A DNA stretch of 62,646 nt from positions 1-62,646 of the IMG/VR virus record IMGVR_UViG_3300035703_000094; one strand, written 5' to 3'. This DNA comes from a virus. The translations under genes and the position numbers were made by a program. The notes under the pieces are model-generated. The model ran no database searches, was not told the DNA's origin, and saw only the letters and a program-made list of their open reading frames with translations. Shown piece by piece: positions 44,171 through 50,719 of the stretch (position 1 is its first letter; each line of letters opens with the position of its first letter).

Positions 44171-45538
44171 TTACTTCACAAGGTATTGAACTCTCAATAC
44201 ATCATCAGCCTCAAGTGCCAATGTACCGCCGGGCAACAAGTCTCCTGCAAAGGTCAACACAGGGTAACCAGAGCCGTTTGTGCTAATTGTAAAGTCTTCG
44301 CCTGCGAACAGACCAAGGCGTCCAATGTGTGCAACAACCGAGCCAGGCATAAGTGTTTTGTGAGCAAGAGTCACAGAACCAGCCGAGATAATTCCGGAAG
44401 TAATCGTGAACTTCTCTTGCTTAGAAGCCAATGCCTCAAAAGAAGCCTGAGAGAGTTTGCGAACCTTCAACGAAACTTTGCGTTTGATGCTAGGGCTATA
44501 GACACCGACAGCTTCGGCAACAAACTGACAGTTACCAATTGCTGTACCAGAATCAGAACCAAACACTGCTGTCAAGATTCTTTCATCTTCAGCCAAAGGA
44601 CCGACAGGTGCGCTAGGAGCACCTGCAGTTACCATCGCCAAACGAGGCAACTCAGGGTGAACTTTAGGGTCAGTACCGAAGTATATCAAATACTTCTTAC
44701 CAGCAACAACTGAAGCACTTGGGTCTACGATGAAGACTTTACGTGAACGATACCAGCTTGCAGCGTTTCCAGAAGCGCCAGGCACTGTATAGAGACCCAG
44801 GTGAGGTTTACTAACCAAGCTGTCAAAAGTGACAATGGCATAGGCGCTGAAGTTGCCTAGAGTAATATTCTCTGCGGCACCATCAAAGAAGTACCAGTTC
44901 ACTTTGTTTGCGGCTGTATTTACTGGTCCAGCATTCTTGAAATACCAACCTTCACGATGGCTAGGGTCTTGGCTAGGAGCAGAAGCATCCGCATAGACGG
45001 CTGCGTTGTTCTCGAACACAGTAGTCTGTTCGGTGCTGTCGATGATGTCCATAACATCGAGGCGAGACTCGTGAGCGGCTACATCAATTTCAACTGCATC
45101 AACTTCACCCTGAACTACGGCAATGTTATTTGCTACAGTTGTGGCAAAGTTTGGGTCAGAGCCAAGTGCGTCAGAAAGTTCCTTGAGCGTGTCAAGTACT
45201 GCAGGAGCAGAGTTGACAAGGTCAGCAATCTTCTGGTCAGCATAGGATTGTGCCGAGGACAAAGTCGCGGCGTCACCAGCTGCACGTGCGGATTCTTCGG
45301 CATCAATCTCAGCCTGGAGAGCTGCTTCTGCTGCCTGTGCTCTTGTTTGCTCTGCTGTAACATCGGACTTAAAGGCGGCCTCAGAACCTTTGAGGAGAAC
45401 CTTATCGTCGCCATCCAACTTAATAAGCTCTACAGAACTACCGTCCTGCTTGGTGCCACGCAGGGCTTCGTCCTTCTTTAGTTTAATCTTGGAACCATCT
45501 ACTGCATCTGATGCAATAAATTTACTCTTAATCTGCAT
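44171..45538 (-). CDS. Head fibre or surface protein, 455 aa
   Basis: The protein starts MQIKSKFIASDAVDGSKIKL and then has a long Ala/Glu/Asp coiled coil (QTRAQAAEAALQAEIDAEES and following), which suggests a trimeric stalk. Later parts are beta-rich. The last 75 residues, ending with GRLGLFAGEDFTISTNGSGY, form a domain shared with the next protein in the operon. A coiled-coil stalk plus beta heads is the design of phage head fibres or decoration proteins. It is the last gene before the terminator ahead of nrdJ. Confidence 0.65.
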   Translation of the reverse strand: MQIKSKFIASDAVDGSKIKLKKDEALRGTKQDGSSVELIKLDGDDKVLLKGSEAAFKSDVTAEQTRAQAAEAALQAEIDAEESARAAGDAATLSSAQSYADQKIADLVNSAPAVLDTLKELSDALGSDPNFATTVANNIAVVQGEVDAVEIDVAAHESRLDVMDIIDSTEQTTVFENNAAVYADASAPSQDPSHREGWYFKNAGPVNTAANKVNWYFFDGAAENITLGNFSAYAIVTFDSLVSKPHLGLYTVPGASGNAASWYRSRKVFIVDPSASVVAGKKYLIYFGTDPKVHPELPRLAMVTAGAPSAPVGPLAEDERILTAVFGSDSGTAIGNCQFVAEAVGVYSPSIKRKVSLKVRKLSQASFEALASKQEKFTITSGIISAGSVTLAHKTLMPGSVVAHIGRLGLFAGEDFTISTNGSGYPVLTFAGDLLPGGTLALEADDVLRVQYLVK

Positions 45539-45594
45539 ACTAGGTATCTCCTATTGCCGGCGAATTCCGGCACAGGGAATTTACTACGGAAGGA

Positions 45595-45957
45595 TTAGAC
45601 TGTCCAGTACAGTACGTGAATGTTGTCGCCATTTGACGGCGCTTCTGGCTGGTTTGTCGCAAAGTTGCCAGCAAATGTGATGCGTACTTTTCCAGCTACA
45701 GTGCTGATTGTGTAGTCTAGGTCAGGGAAGAGTGCAAGCCTGTCAACAAAGACGCTGGTCGCGTTCGGAACAACCTCAGAGACGGGCAATTCTATGTAGC
45801 CATTAGTCACATCTTGTGTGGTCAAAACAAAGTTAAGGCGGTTAGCTTGAAGGCTAAGACCGGCCTGGAGGATGGCATCACGTACATTCTTGGCAGTAAA
45901 GCGAGTACCGCTAGGGTCGAACGGAATACTGCGAGCTGTAGGAGAGATTCTAAGCAT
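45595..45957 (-). CDS. Small virion surface protein, 120 aa
   Basis: A beta-rich protein. Its C-terminal 75 residues match the C-terminal domain of the preceding gene product: RLALFPDLDYTISTVAGKVR here against GRLGLFAGEDFTISTNGSGY there, both ending in a similar hydrophobic strand (HVLYWTV and RVQYLVK). This indicates a duplicated domain, once attached to a stalk and once free. It shares one base with the next gene. The role is probably as a capsid decoration protein (inference). Confidence 0.65.
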   Translation of the reverse strand: MLRISPTARSIPFDPSGTRFTAKNVRDAILQAGLSLQANRLNFVLTTQDVTNGYIELPVSEVVPNATSVFVDRLALFPDLDYTISTVAGKVRITFAGNFATNQPEAPSNGDNIHVLYWTV

Positions 45958-46265
45958 CAGCCTAACTCCTGTACTACCACTACATTGTTTGCCTGTGCAG
46001 CCACAATGTAGACACCTAAATTACCGAGTGGAATGTCGATGCTTTGGTCTACAAACAAAGGTCTGCCATTAGCTGTAGTGACTCCATCCGGGCCTACGTA
46101 GACTGTGTTTGGTCCGTAGTTATGTATGCTCACGAATTGTCTATTAGCAAGGCGTTCTACACCTACCTTAGCTTCGACAAGAGATGTGCCGACAGTCACA
46201 GTACCTGTAACGTATACGGATTCGTTTACGTCAATACGGTCAGATGATTCGATGATGCCACTCAT
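45957..46265 (-). CDS. Small virion surface protein, 102 aa
   Basis: The C-terminal half has the pattern RQFVSIHNYGPNTVYVGPDG, then G-rich strand segments ending in VVVVQELG. It is also found in the proteins at 46536 and 47522 (RRLLIQNLGANAIFLGG; RSAILLRNTDENGTLYIGF). The common module is a short beta sandwich that occurs in phage capsid-associated proteins. It lies in the gene group between the small terminase and ribonucleotide reductase, so it is most likely on the head surface. Confidence 0.65.
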   Translation of the reverse strand: MSGIIESSDRIDVNESVYVTGTVTVGTSLVEAKVGVERLANRQFVSIHNYGPNTVYVGPDGVTTANGRPLFVDQSIDIPLGNLGVYIVAAQANNVVVVQELG

Positions 46266-46459
46266 TTAGCCACCTTCTTTTGTTGTTGTGGCAACTCTTC
46301 GGCGTTCTTAATGCGTTCTGCCAACTTAGAAAGACCTGTCAAAATCTGTGCTGCACCGACTACCTCTTGGCCGTCTAATTGAAAAGTTGCTTTATTGATA
46401 AGGGTAGCAACGGAGGAAAGCAGCTTTTGGTCTTGTTCATCGACGACAATGTAACGCAT
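46262..46459 (-). CDS. Hypothetical protein, 65 aa
   Basis: A short helical protein starting MRYIVVDEQDQKLLSSVATL and ending in a Gln/Lys-rich tail. There is no recognisable motif. It overlaps the next gene by four bases. It is possibly a chaperone or assembly factor of the surface-protein group. Confidence 0.6.
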   Translation of the reverse strand: MRYIVVDEQDQKLLSSVATLINKATFQLDGQEVVGAAQILTGLSKLAERIKNAEELPQQQKKVAK

Positions 46460-46482
46460 TTGTCAGCCTCCTATATGGTTAC

Positions 46483-46505
46483 GGAGCCTAGCTTAGCTAG
46501 ACTCC
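46483..46505. promoter_or_regulatory. Inverted repeat between surface-protein genes
   Basis: GGAGcCTAGC-tta-GCTAGaCTCC is an imperfect palindrome of 23 bases in a 76-base gap. On the minus strand it lies just after a weak promoter-like pair, TTGACT and TAAGCT, spaced by 17 bases. The core shares CTAGCTAAGC (minus strand) with the repeats at 55077-55132. It may be an operator or an RNA-processing hairpin. Confidence 0.45.
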
Positions 46506-46535
46506 GCGCCATAGTCAAGGACTTTTAGGTGCTAA

Positions 46536-47156
46536 TTATGCCATTTCGAGAATGCGCACATCAGCCGAGCCACTTGCACAGAGAGCATGCAGGTTTACAC
46601 CGGCACCGATTTCCAACTCGACGTTAGCTCCGGCAGGAATACGGATTCCTGTAGAGGTCGTAACAGAAGCTCCGCCCAAGAAGATGGCATTAGCGCCAAG
46701 ATTCTGGATGAGCAAACGACGACGGTTAGAAAGAGCTGAAGCAACAAGCGCGGCTGCCGTGGTTCCGACTGAAGCTGCAGAGGTAGCAATCGACGAAGCG
46801 TCCATACGTGCATCGACTTTGTCAGAAGAAGCAGTAAGGTTGCGAATGTCGAAGTCGGTAGCTTCAACTACGATGTTGACAGTCTGGCTGTCGAGACGCA
46901 CATGGAGAGCGCCTGAAGTCGAGCTAAGCGAGTTTCCTGAGCCGTCTTTCAACCAAGCTGCAATAGAGTCGTCGCCTGCATCGAGGCTTACGTCAATCTC
47001 AAGAGGGTTTGTAATGAACACGTCAAGGGCTTGTTTTCCACCGTTGAGTGTTGAGGTCAGTTTGGTACCTTCACCATCGCGGAGGAAGGATGCTACAGAG
47101 TCGCCCTCAATGGGGGTATCCACTTCCGCAATAAGTTTTTCTTTACTAATAGCCAT
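46536..47156 (-). CDS. Virion surface protein, 206 aa
   Basis: Beta-rich, with an N-terminal region resembling a repeat (FLRDGEGTKLTSTLNG; AAWLKDGSGNSLSSTSG) and a C-terminal module RRRLLIQNLGANAIFLGGAS, ending in ADVRILEMA. This module is shared with the proteins at 45957 and 47522. It starts after AAGGAGACATTATC. The overall design is typical of capsid decoration proteins. The function is inferred from the family resemblance and gene position. Confidence 0.65.
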   Translation of the reverse strand: MAISKEKLIAEVDTPIEGDSVASFLRDGEGTKLTSTLNGGKQALDVFITNPLEIDVSLDAGDDSIAAWLKDGSGNSLSSTSGALHVRLDSQTVNIVVEATDFDIRNLTASSDKVDARMDASSIATSAASVGTTAAALVASALSNRRRLLIQNLGANAIFLGGASVTTSTGIRIPAGANVELEIGAGVNLHALCASGSADVRILEMA

Positions 47157-47168
47157 GATAATGTCTCC

Positions 47169-47525
47169 TTAAACCCAGGCAACTAGCTCCACCACGGCAC
47201 CAGGCTGGGGCGACTGTACGTATAGCACATAATTGAGGTCTGCCGCTAGTGACTCCTCGGTCAAAGAACACCCGGGAAATACGGATAAGTAGTTACTTCC
47301 TGATGTTCCTGTAGCATAGGAAATCTTTAGGATGCCATTACTGCGCAGTTTTACTGTAAATCGCCTAGAGCCAGTAGGCAGAGCTATCGTATATTCTTGA
47401 TTGGCGTTGGTCAGAGTGAGGTTTACGATGTTGGCCTGACTGACCGTATCAGTCGCAAAATTGAGTGAGTTAGCATTTAGGGCTAGATTAAATTTGGACG
47501 CTGCCCCACCTGTACTAATTGTCAT
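47169..47525 (-). CDS. Virion surface protein, 118 aa
   Basis: A beta-rich protein starting MTISTGGAASKFNLALNANS, with TGSRRFTVKLRSNGILKISY, later LYVQSPQPGAVVELVAWV. Sequences of the type RRFTVKLRSNG..LKISYATGTSGSNYL are common in small head proteins of tailed phages. It is part of the decoration group. It starts four bases within the end of the next upstream gene, consistent with coupled translation. Confidence 0.65.
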   Translation of the reverse strand: MTISTGGAASKFNLALNANSLNFATDTVSQANIVNLTLTNANQEYTIALPTGSRRFTVKLRSNGILKISYATGTSGSNYLSVFPGCSLTEESLAADLNYVLYVQSPQPGAVVELVAWV

Positions 47526-48184
47526 GAATTTATAGCCTCCACGTAGCGAATGTCCATCGGTGATACAGTCCCGATTCCGTACAGAGCCTGGCCACCAGAG
47601 ATATTAAGCATAAAGTTTTCTCCTGGCAATACAGGGAATCCATTTGCAAAGGATGCCTGTGCTTCAGTGAATCCGATGTACAGAGTACCATTCTCATCTG
47701 TATTACGCAAGAGAATTGCTGAACGATTAGAGGTAGAAGCAGGCAGAATCAGGGTAGGTACCGTACTGACCAGTACTCGGCCTGTTTTAGCGGAGGCAGG
47801 ACTGACTACCTTGGCTGCAACTTCACCGGAAGCCACGCCTCTAGCATGCACTTCGTAGGTAACATCTCCGTTATAGGTAGCTTCAATCTTAATATTGCTC
47901 ATCGTAGGAGCGGCTGTTTTAAGGGTCAGAAAGTTGGTTGGAGCAGTCACTGTAGGAAAGGTAAATAGCTCATAGCTCTTACCATCACTGGTCTCTGTCA
48001 AGACACGGATAGTCAAATTACCTGTAATAGAACTTACGTAGAGAGAAAGTAAAGCACCATCAGAGATGGATGATATAGTTTTAGTGGTTACGCCGGAACC
48101 TTGAACAGTCTCCGAGATAACTGTGAGTGTTCGTCCTTGCTCAAGAACATTTATCGCGCCATCGTAACCGCGTGTTCTAGTCAT
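47522..48184 (-). CDS. Virion surface protein, 220 aa
   Basis: A beta-sandwich-like protein starting MTRTRGYDGAINVLEQGRTL. The C-terminal module SNRSAILLRNTDENGTLYIG, continuing to ALYGIGTVSPMDIRYVEAIN, matches the module in the proteins at 45957 and 46536. It overlaps both neighbours by four bases. It is likely to be a capsid or adhesion surface protein. No enzymatic motif. Confidence 0.65.
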   Translation of the reverse strand: MTRTRGYDGAINVLEQGRTLTVISETVQGSGVTTKTISSISDGALLSLYVSSITGNLTIRVLTETSDGKSYELFTFPTVTAPTNFLTLKTAAPTMSNIKIEATYNGDVTYEVHARGVASGEVAAKVVSPASAKTGRVLVSTVPTLILPASTSNRSAILLRNTDENGTLYIGFTEAQASFANGFPVLPGENFMLNISGGQALYGIGTVSPMDIRYVEAINS

Positions 48185-48429
48185 TGTTCTCTCCGTGCGC
48201 GTCTCTTTTTGGCAGGCGCAAATTGTACCCGCTCATCTAGTGCTCTTACTTCATGTGCATCAAAAATGACAAGAATGCAAGTATTTTTATCATAGACATG
48301 CACTGCCGTATTATCCTCTTCGGTAATGATGTCTGTTCCTTCTACCGTGTAGATGTCGCCTTTTTGATTAGTAACTTGCCAACGCATCTTCTTTGGAGTT
48401 TTTGGGGGAGGCAAAGTAAGGAGTTTCAT
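48181..48429 (-). CDS. Hypothetical protein, 82 aa
   Basis: A small beta-barrel-like protein with MRWQVTNQKGDIYTVEGTDI and CILVIFDAHEVRALDE, ending in a very basic tail (KKRRARREQ). It has four-base overlaps with the terminase small subunit gene and the next gene. The charged tail could bind DNA. No family is recognised. Confidence 0.65.
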   Translation of the reverse strand: MKLLTLPPPKTPKKMRWQVTNQKGDIYTVEGTDIITEEDNTAVHVYDKNTCILVIFDAHEVRALDERVQFAPAKKRRARREQ

Positions 48430-48938
48430 TCATCTTCCCCTTTTGGTAAAAGGACTGGAGCTTGTTTTTCGATGTATGCACGTAGTTGTTCGGGAGTCAT
48501 GCTGTTAATACTAGCATCAGCGACCTTCTCCGAGCGTCTCTTATTGGCCAAATCAGCCAAAATTTTAATCATAGTAACTCTGGCAGACTGTGCTTTCGGG
48601 TCTTCGTTCTGAAGAATCTGCTCAGCCGCATCCAAAGCTAAGTCAAAGAGATATTCGATGCGTTGAAGATGCTCGTGACGGTTGGAAAACCAGGTACGAA
48701 AGGCTGTGTGTTCCCACCAATTAGGCAAAGAAGGACACTGCAAGGTCTTACCTAGCTCGTATGGGTCAATGCCTTCTGTGTCATCCGCAATAGCTTGCTC
48801 AGAGACGAGCGCCCAATAGCGTGTTTTAGCCTGACGCTGTGCGGGATTGGGTCTGAATGCCTGTCCTACCAGGATATTCTGGGCTTCTTTAGAGCTAATA
48901 CTAGCTTTGGCCTTACGTTTTGGTTCTTCGGCTGTCAT
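48426..48938 (-). CDS. terS: Terminase small subunit (putative)
   Basis: A 170-residue helical protein with a basic, disordered N-terminus (EEPKRKAKASISSKEA), then a central helical domain with PSLPNWWEHTAFRTWFSNRH and EHLQRIEYLFDLALDAAEQI. It begins the late operon and directly follows the control region, where the small subunit is commonly encoded. In this role it binds the packaging site and recruits the large subunit. The start at 48938 was chosen because GAGG precedes it at a good distance; an ATG 12 bases upstream lacks one. No DNA-binding motif is clear enough for certainty. Confidence 0.6.
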   Translation of the reverse strand: MTAEEPKRKAKASISSKEAQNILVGQAFRPNPAQRQAKTRYWALVSEQAIADDTEGIDPYELGKTLQCPSLPNWWEHTAFRTWFSNRHEHLQRIEYLFDLALDAAEQILQNEDPKAQSARVTMIKILADLANKRRSEKVADASINSMTPEQLRAYIEKQAPVLLPKGEDE

Positions 48939-49007
48939 GGAAAACCTCATATTCTTCTAAAAAGAGAGTTTATCAAACTATTTAACAATGACAAGCCCAA
49001 AATGGAC

Positions 49008-49036
49008 TTGACAGAAAGTGGTGGCTCAGCTATACA
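49008..49036 (+). promoter_or_regulatory. Near-consensus sigma70 promoter
   Basis: TTGACA (49008-49013), a 17-base spacer, then TATACA (49031-49036). The -35 matches perfectly and the -10 in five of six bases. An inverted repeat ATACC-tctgtca-GGTAT (49036-49052) begins at the end of the -10 box and covers the expected start of transcription near 49043. The repeat is a possible operator. The promoter faces away from the terminase gene and toward the early arm. Confidence 0.83.
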
Positions 49037-49042
49037 TACCTC

Positions 49043-49109
49043 TGTCAGGTATCAGCAGCTTGACACCCTCCTGTAGCCCGATGGTTTATTCTGAACTATC
49101 GGGTTTTTC
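49043..49109 (+). ncRNA. Predicted small RNA of about 67 nt
   Basis: The promoter at 49008-49036 starts a transcript that meets a strong terminator only about 65 bases later. No reading frame with a ribosome-binding site fits in between. The RNA would contain TGTCA (49043-49047) pairing with TGACA (49061-49065) and end in the terminator hairpin. Possible roles are a regulatory RNA, an antitermination site, or a leader that prevents readthrough into the opposite-strand genes. Confidence 0.6.
49077..49109 (+). terminator. Rho-independent terminator downstream of the small-RNA promoter
   Basis: CCCGATGGTT and AACTATCGGG form a ten-pair stem with one G-T pair and the loop TATTCTG, followed by TTTTTCTT. 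It is about 65 bases from the predicted start of transcription. Confidence 0.88.
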
Positions 49110-49267
49110 TTGTTATTCAGGCCCAAACTACGACTACTGCGGCCCGATTCCTTCAACGGCAGCACTTATCGGTCCCTCAGCCCGTCTGGACGACAGGACA
49201 GCCCGACTGAGTCCCGAAGTGAACGACGGTGAACGTAGAGACGAGGGAGGGCGGGGGATAACAGGTG

Positions 49268-49720
49268 CTAATCAGCCCAGCCCTGATGCTTAGCTATGGC
49301 CTTAACTAGCCGGAGAAACTCAAGATGTGAGGTTTTTTGCCTGAGCTGCCTGCATTTACCACAGACAGTGACTAGAGTGGTAGGGCCGGGACCTTCTCCC
49401 AGGCCATTATTGAAGAGTAGACCGCAATATTCGCATGGCTCCTTAATCTTAGTACGTAATTCTTCCTCGGATGCCAGGTCTGTGAGACGATGCCTAATTG
49501 GTAACCTATTCCCGCCGAATTGAAGTGCTCGCAGATAGGGACATTTCTTCTTATCTCCGCAAGTTATATGACCTTTCTGAGTCAGCAACTTCGACTTCTT
49601 GAGCACAATCTTACCGCAATCGCACTGACATTGCCAATCTCTTACATGCCCACGCTTGACTAATCCAATAACGATAAGGTGCCCGAATCTTTGTCCTGTA
49701 ATATCAACAAGTTTAGCCAT
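49268..49720 (-). CDS. HNH-like zinc protein, possibly a decayed homing endonuclease
   Basis: A 150-residue protein. The N-terminus MAKLVDITGQRFGHLIVIGL, then WQCQCDCGKIVLKKSKLLTQ, is the zinc-binding domain commonly fused to phage HNH homing endonucleases. The C-terminal part has CEYC and later VTVCGKCRQLRQKTSHLEFL, with the CxxC-CxxC ligands of HNH domains, but the usual His/Asp/Asn catalytic residues before the second CxxC are not evident. It may be inactive as a nuclease. The start at 49720 follows GGGAACTTGATGTT. It lies as a free-standing unit beside the terminase small subunit gene, a common place for such genes. Confidence 0.7.
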   Translation of the reverse strand: MAKLVDITGQRFGHLIVIGLVKRGHVRDWQCQCDCGKIVLKKSKLLTQKGHITCGDKKKCPYLRALQFGGNRLPIRHRLTDLASEEELRTKIKEPCEYCGLLFNNGLGEGPGPTTLVTVCGKCRQLRQKTSHLEFLRLVKAIAKHQGWAD

Positions 49721-49818
49721 AACATCAAGTTCCCGAGTAAAAACACAGAGTTCTAGGGGGCAGTCTACAGTAAAACCCGCCGAGTGTAAAGGGGGAACTT
49801 CCGATTGACGGTCGCGCC

Positions 49819-49848
49819 AAAACCCACTTACCGTGCTTGGCAAGTGGG
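49819..49848 (-). terminator. Probable terminator after the 46-aa gene
   Basis: On the minus strand CCCACTTGCC and GGTAAGTGGG form a ten-pair stem (one G-T) with loop AAGCAC, followed by TTTT. The T-run is short, so it may be weak or partial. It would end the transcript of the small gene at 49880-50020 before the HNH-like gene. Confidence 0.55.
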
Positions 49849-49879
49849 CCGGATGATTGGGGTTTTTTGTTTGGGTGAC

Positions 49880-50020
49880 TCACGCGGCTTGCACCCGAGC
49901 CTTCAGGGTTAGGGGTCTTACTTCGAAAGACTCCCAATCGTATTGGTCAAGAGTTGCTTCGACTGCATTAGTGTAGATGATAACAAGGCTTCCATCAGTA
50001 AGAGTAATTCTGAGTTCCAT
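49880..50020 (-). CDS. Small protein, 46 aa, first gene of the late arm
   Basis: A short protein starting MELRITLTDGSLVIIYTNAV, then LDQYDWESFEVRPL, ending basic. The ATG at 50020 follows AGGAGAATCAAG, a much better ribosome-binding site than any for the upstream in-frame ATGs. It is beta-rich and unrecognised. A terminator-like hairpin follows 30 bases after its stop. Being the first minus-strand gene beside the control region, it could be a regulator, but nothing in the sequence proves it. Confidence 0.6.
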   Translation of the reverse strand: MELRITLTDGSLVIIYTNAVEATLDQYDWESFEVRPLTLKARVQAA

Positions 50021-50120
50021 CTTGATTCTCCTGTAAGAGCCGGTTGCTTGGCTCACCCTACTCATCGACACTTTGCCGATTTGCTTTAGTTCCCAATCAT
50101 TTCAACAAGTTAGCCAATAC

Positions 50121-50154
50121 TACACATTGTATCTATAGAGATGTGTAACGCACA
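50121..50154 (-). promoter_or_regulatory. Inverted repeat with overlapping minus-strand promoter-like sequence
   Basis: TACACAT (50121-50127) and ATGTGTA (50141-50147) form a seven-base inverted repeat with a 13-base spacer. On the minus strand TACAAT lies in this repeat, with TTGTGC about 18 bases upstream, a weak promoter for the 46-residue gene. The repeat would overlap the -10 box and could be a repressor site. Confidence 0.4.
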
Positions 50155-50164
50155 ATTTGGCGCG

Positions 50165-50226
50165 GCGGGGGATGGGCGTCGGGGGAACGTCGTGCAGCGG
50201 GGGATGGGCGCAGCGGGGGATGGGTG
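50165..50226. repeat. G-rich tandem repeats in the control region
   Basis: GCGGGGGATGGGCG occurs at 50165-50178 and 50197-50210, and GCGGGGGATGGGTG at 50213-50226. A degenerate copy (TCGGGGGAACG) at 50179-50189 lies between them. The nine-base core GCGGGGGAT also occurs at 49251-49259, in the same orientation, near the terminase small subunit gene. Candidate roles are terminase recognition, a replication origin, or a regulator site. The G runs could also form a quadruplex. Confidence 0.75.
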
Positions 50227-50339
50227 GCTGCAGCTGCGGAGAGGTGACGCGAGTGCTACTCGTGAGGCTTCAACTTGCCGAGATTGCTGGCTTTTCCAAC
50301 TTTCCGTTAAAGTATTTTTTGCCGTTTGCCGTAAAGAAG

Positions 50340-50656
50340 GTGTCGGGTCGCTCAGCTTGACTCCTTGTGTCGGACGATACACGGTCAACGGGCTTCCCTA
50401 CCGCTCCCCGTGCTGCGGCACTACGGAGACGCGCCTTGCGGAGCATGTAGTCCTCGGACAGTGCCTACCGTGTACGAATCGGCTAACTACCGACGGCGAG
50501 CGAAAGCAGTTAGGAATCACTGCGTGTATCCGAGGATACACAGACGTGTGAACGAAGCTGTGATTAGCAACAAGAACTCTGGAGACCGCCTCGCGTGTTC
50601 GTGTCGAGATGATACCAAACACAAGAGAGACCGCCCAGAGGTGCAGGATGCACGAA
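50340..50656 (+). other. Gene-free structured leader region
   Basis: The stretch 50021-50719 has no convincing gene. Its second half is dense in inverted repeats that would form hairpins in a plus-strand RNA: CTAACT/AGTTAG (50483-50488 with 50508-50513), the near-perfect GTGTATCC-GA-GGATACAC (50524-50541) and GTGCA-gga-TGCAC (50641-50653), which stands four bases before the hammerhead ribozyme. The density suggests a long structured leader or non-coding RNA. The 50524-50541 repeat could also be a protein-binding operator. No family was recognised. Confidence 0.55.
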
Positions 50657-50711
50657 CCCTATACACGTCTGCTTCGACGTGCTGACGAGTCCCAGAAAGG
50701 ACGAAATAGGG
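50657..50711 (+). ncRNA. Type III hammerhead ribozyme
   Basis: A complete self-cleaving RNA motif. Stem III is CCCUAU (50657-50662) with AUAGGG (50706-50711). Next come A50663 as the cleavage-site residue and stem I, CACGUC (50664-50669) with GACGUG (50676-50681), loop UGCUUC. Then the core CUGACGA (50682-50688) and stem II, GUCC (50689-50692) with GGAC (50699-50702), loop CAGAAA. The core GAA (50703-50705) follows, and A50706 pairs with U50662. Every conserved core base of the hammerhead is present. Cleavage is expected after A50663. Both ends are in stem III, which defines type III. The 3' strand of stem III merges with the GGGAG ribosome-binding site of the next gene. Confidence 0.93.
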
Positions 50712-50719
50712 AGTATCTT

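Noticed and set aside
44018-44713. 231-codon plus-strand frame across the nrdJ promoter and terminator
   Set aside because: It would be translated through a strong terminator hairpin and an operator, and its Cys/Arg/Ser-rich product resembles nothing. No Shine-Dalgarno sequence precedes it.
46552-47172. 206-codon plus-strand frame exactly opposite the surface protein at 46536
   Set aside because: It mirrors the real gene, with Ser/Ala/Pro-rich composition and no start signal. The minus-strand frame has a good ribosome-binding site and a recognised module.
49110-49267. A tRNA or other known RNA in the gap before the HNH-like gene
   Set aside because: No cloverleaf arms or TTC-type loop were found. 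The stretch shows only scattered short repeats and one GCGGGGGAT core.
50141-50551. 136-codon and other open frames in the control region
   Set aside because: They run through G-rich repeats and hairpins, have no ribosome-binding site and give low-complexity, Cys/Gly/Arg-rich products.
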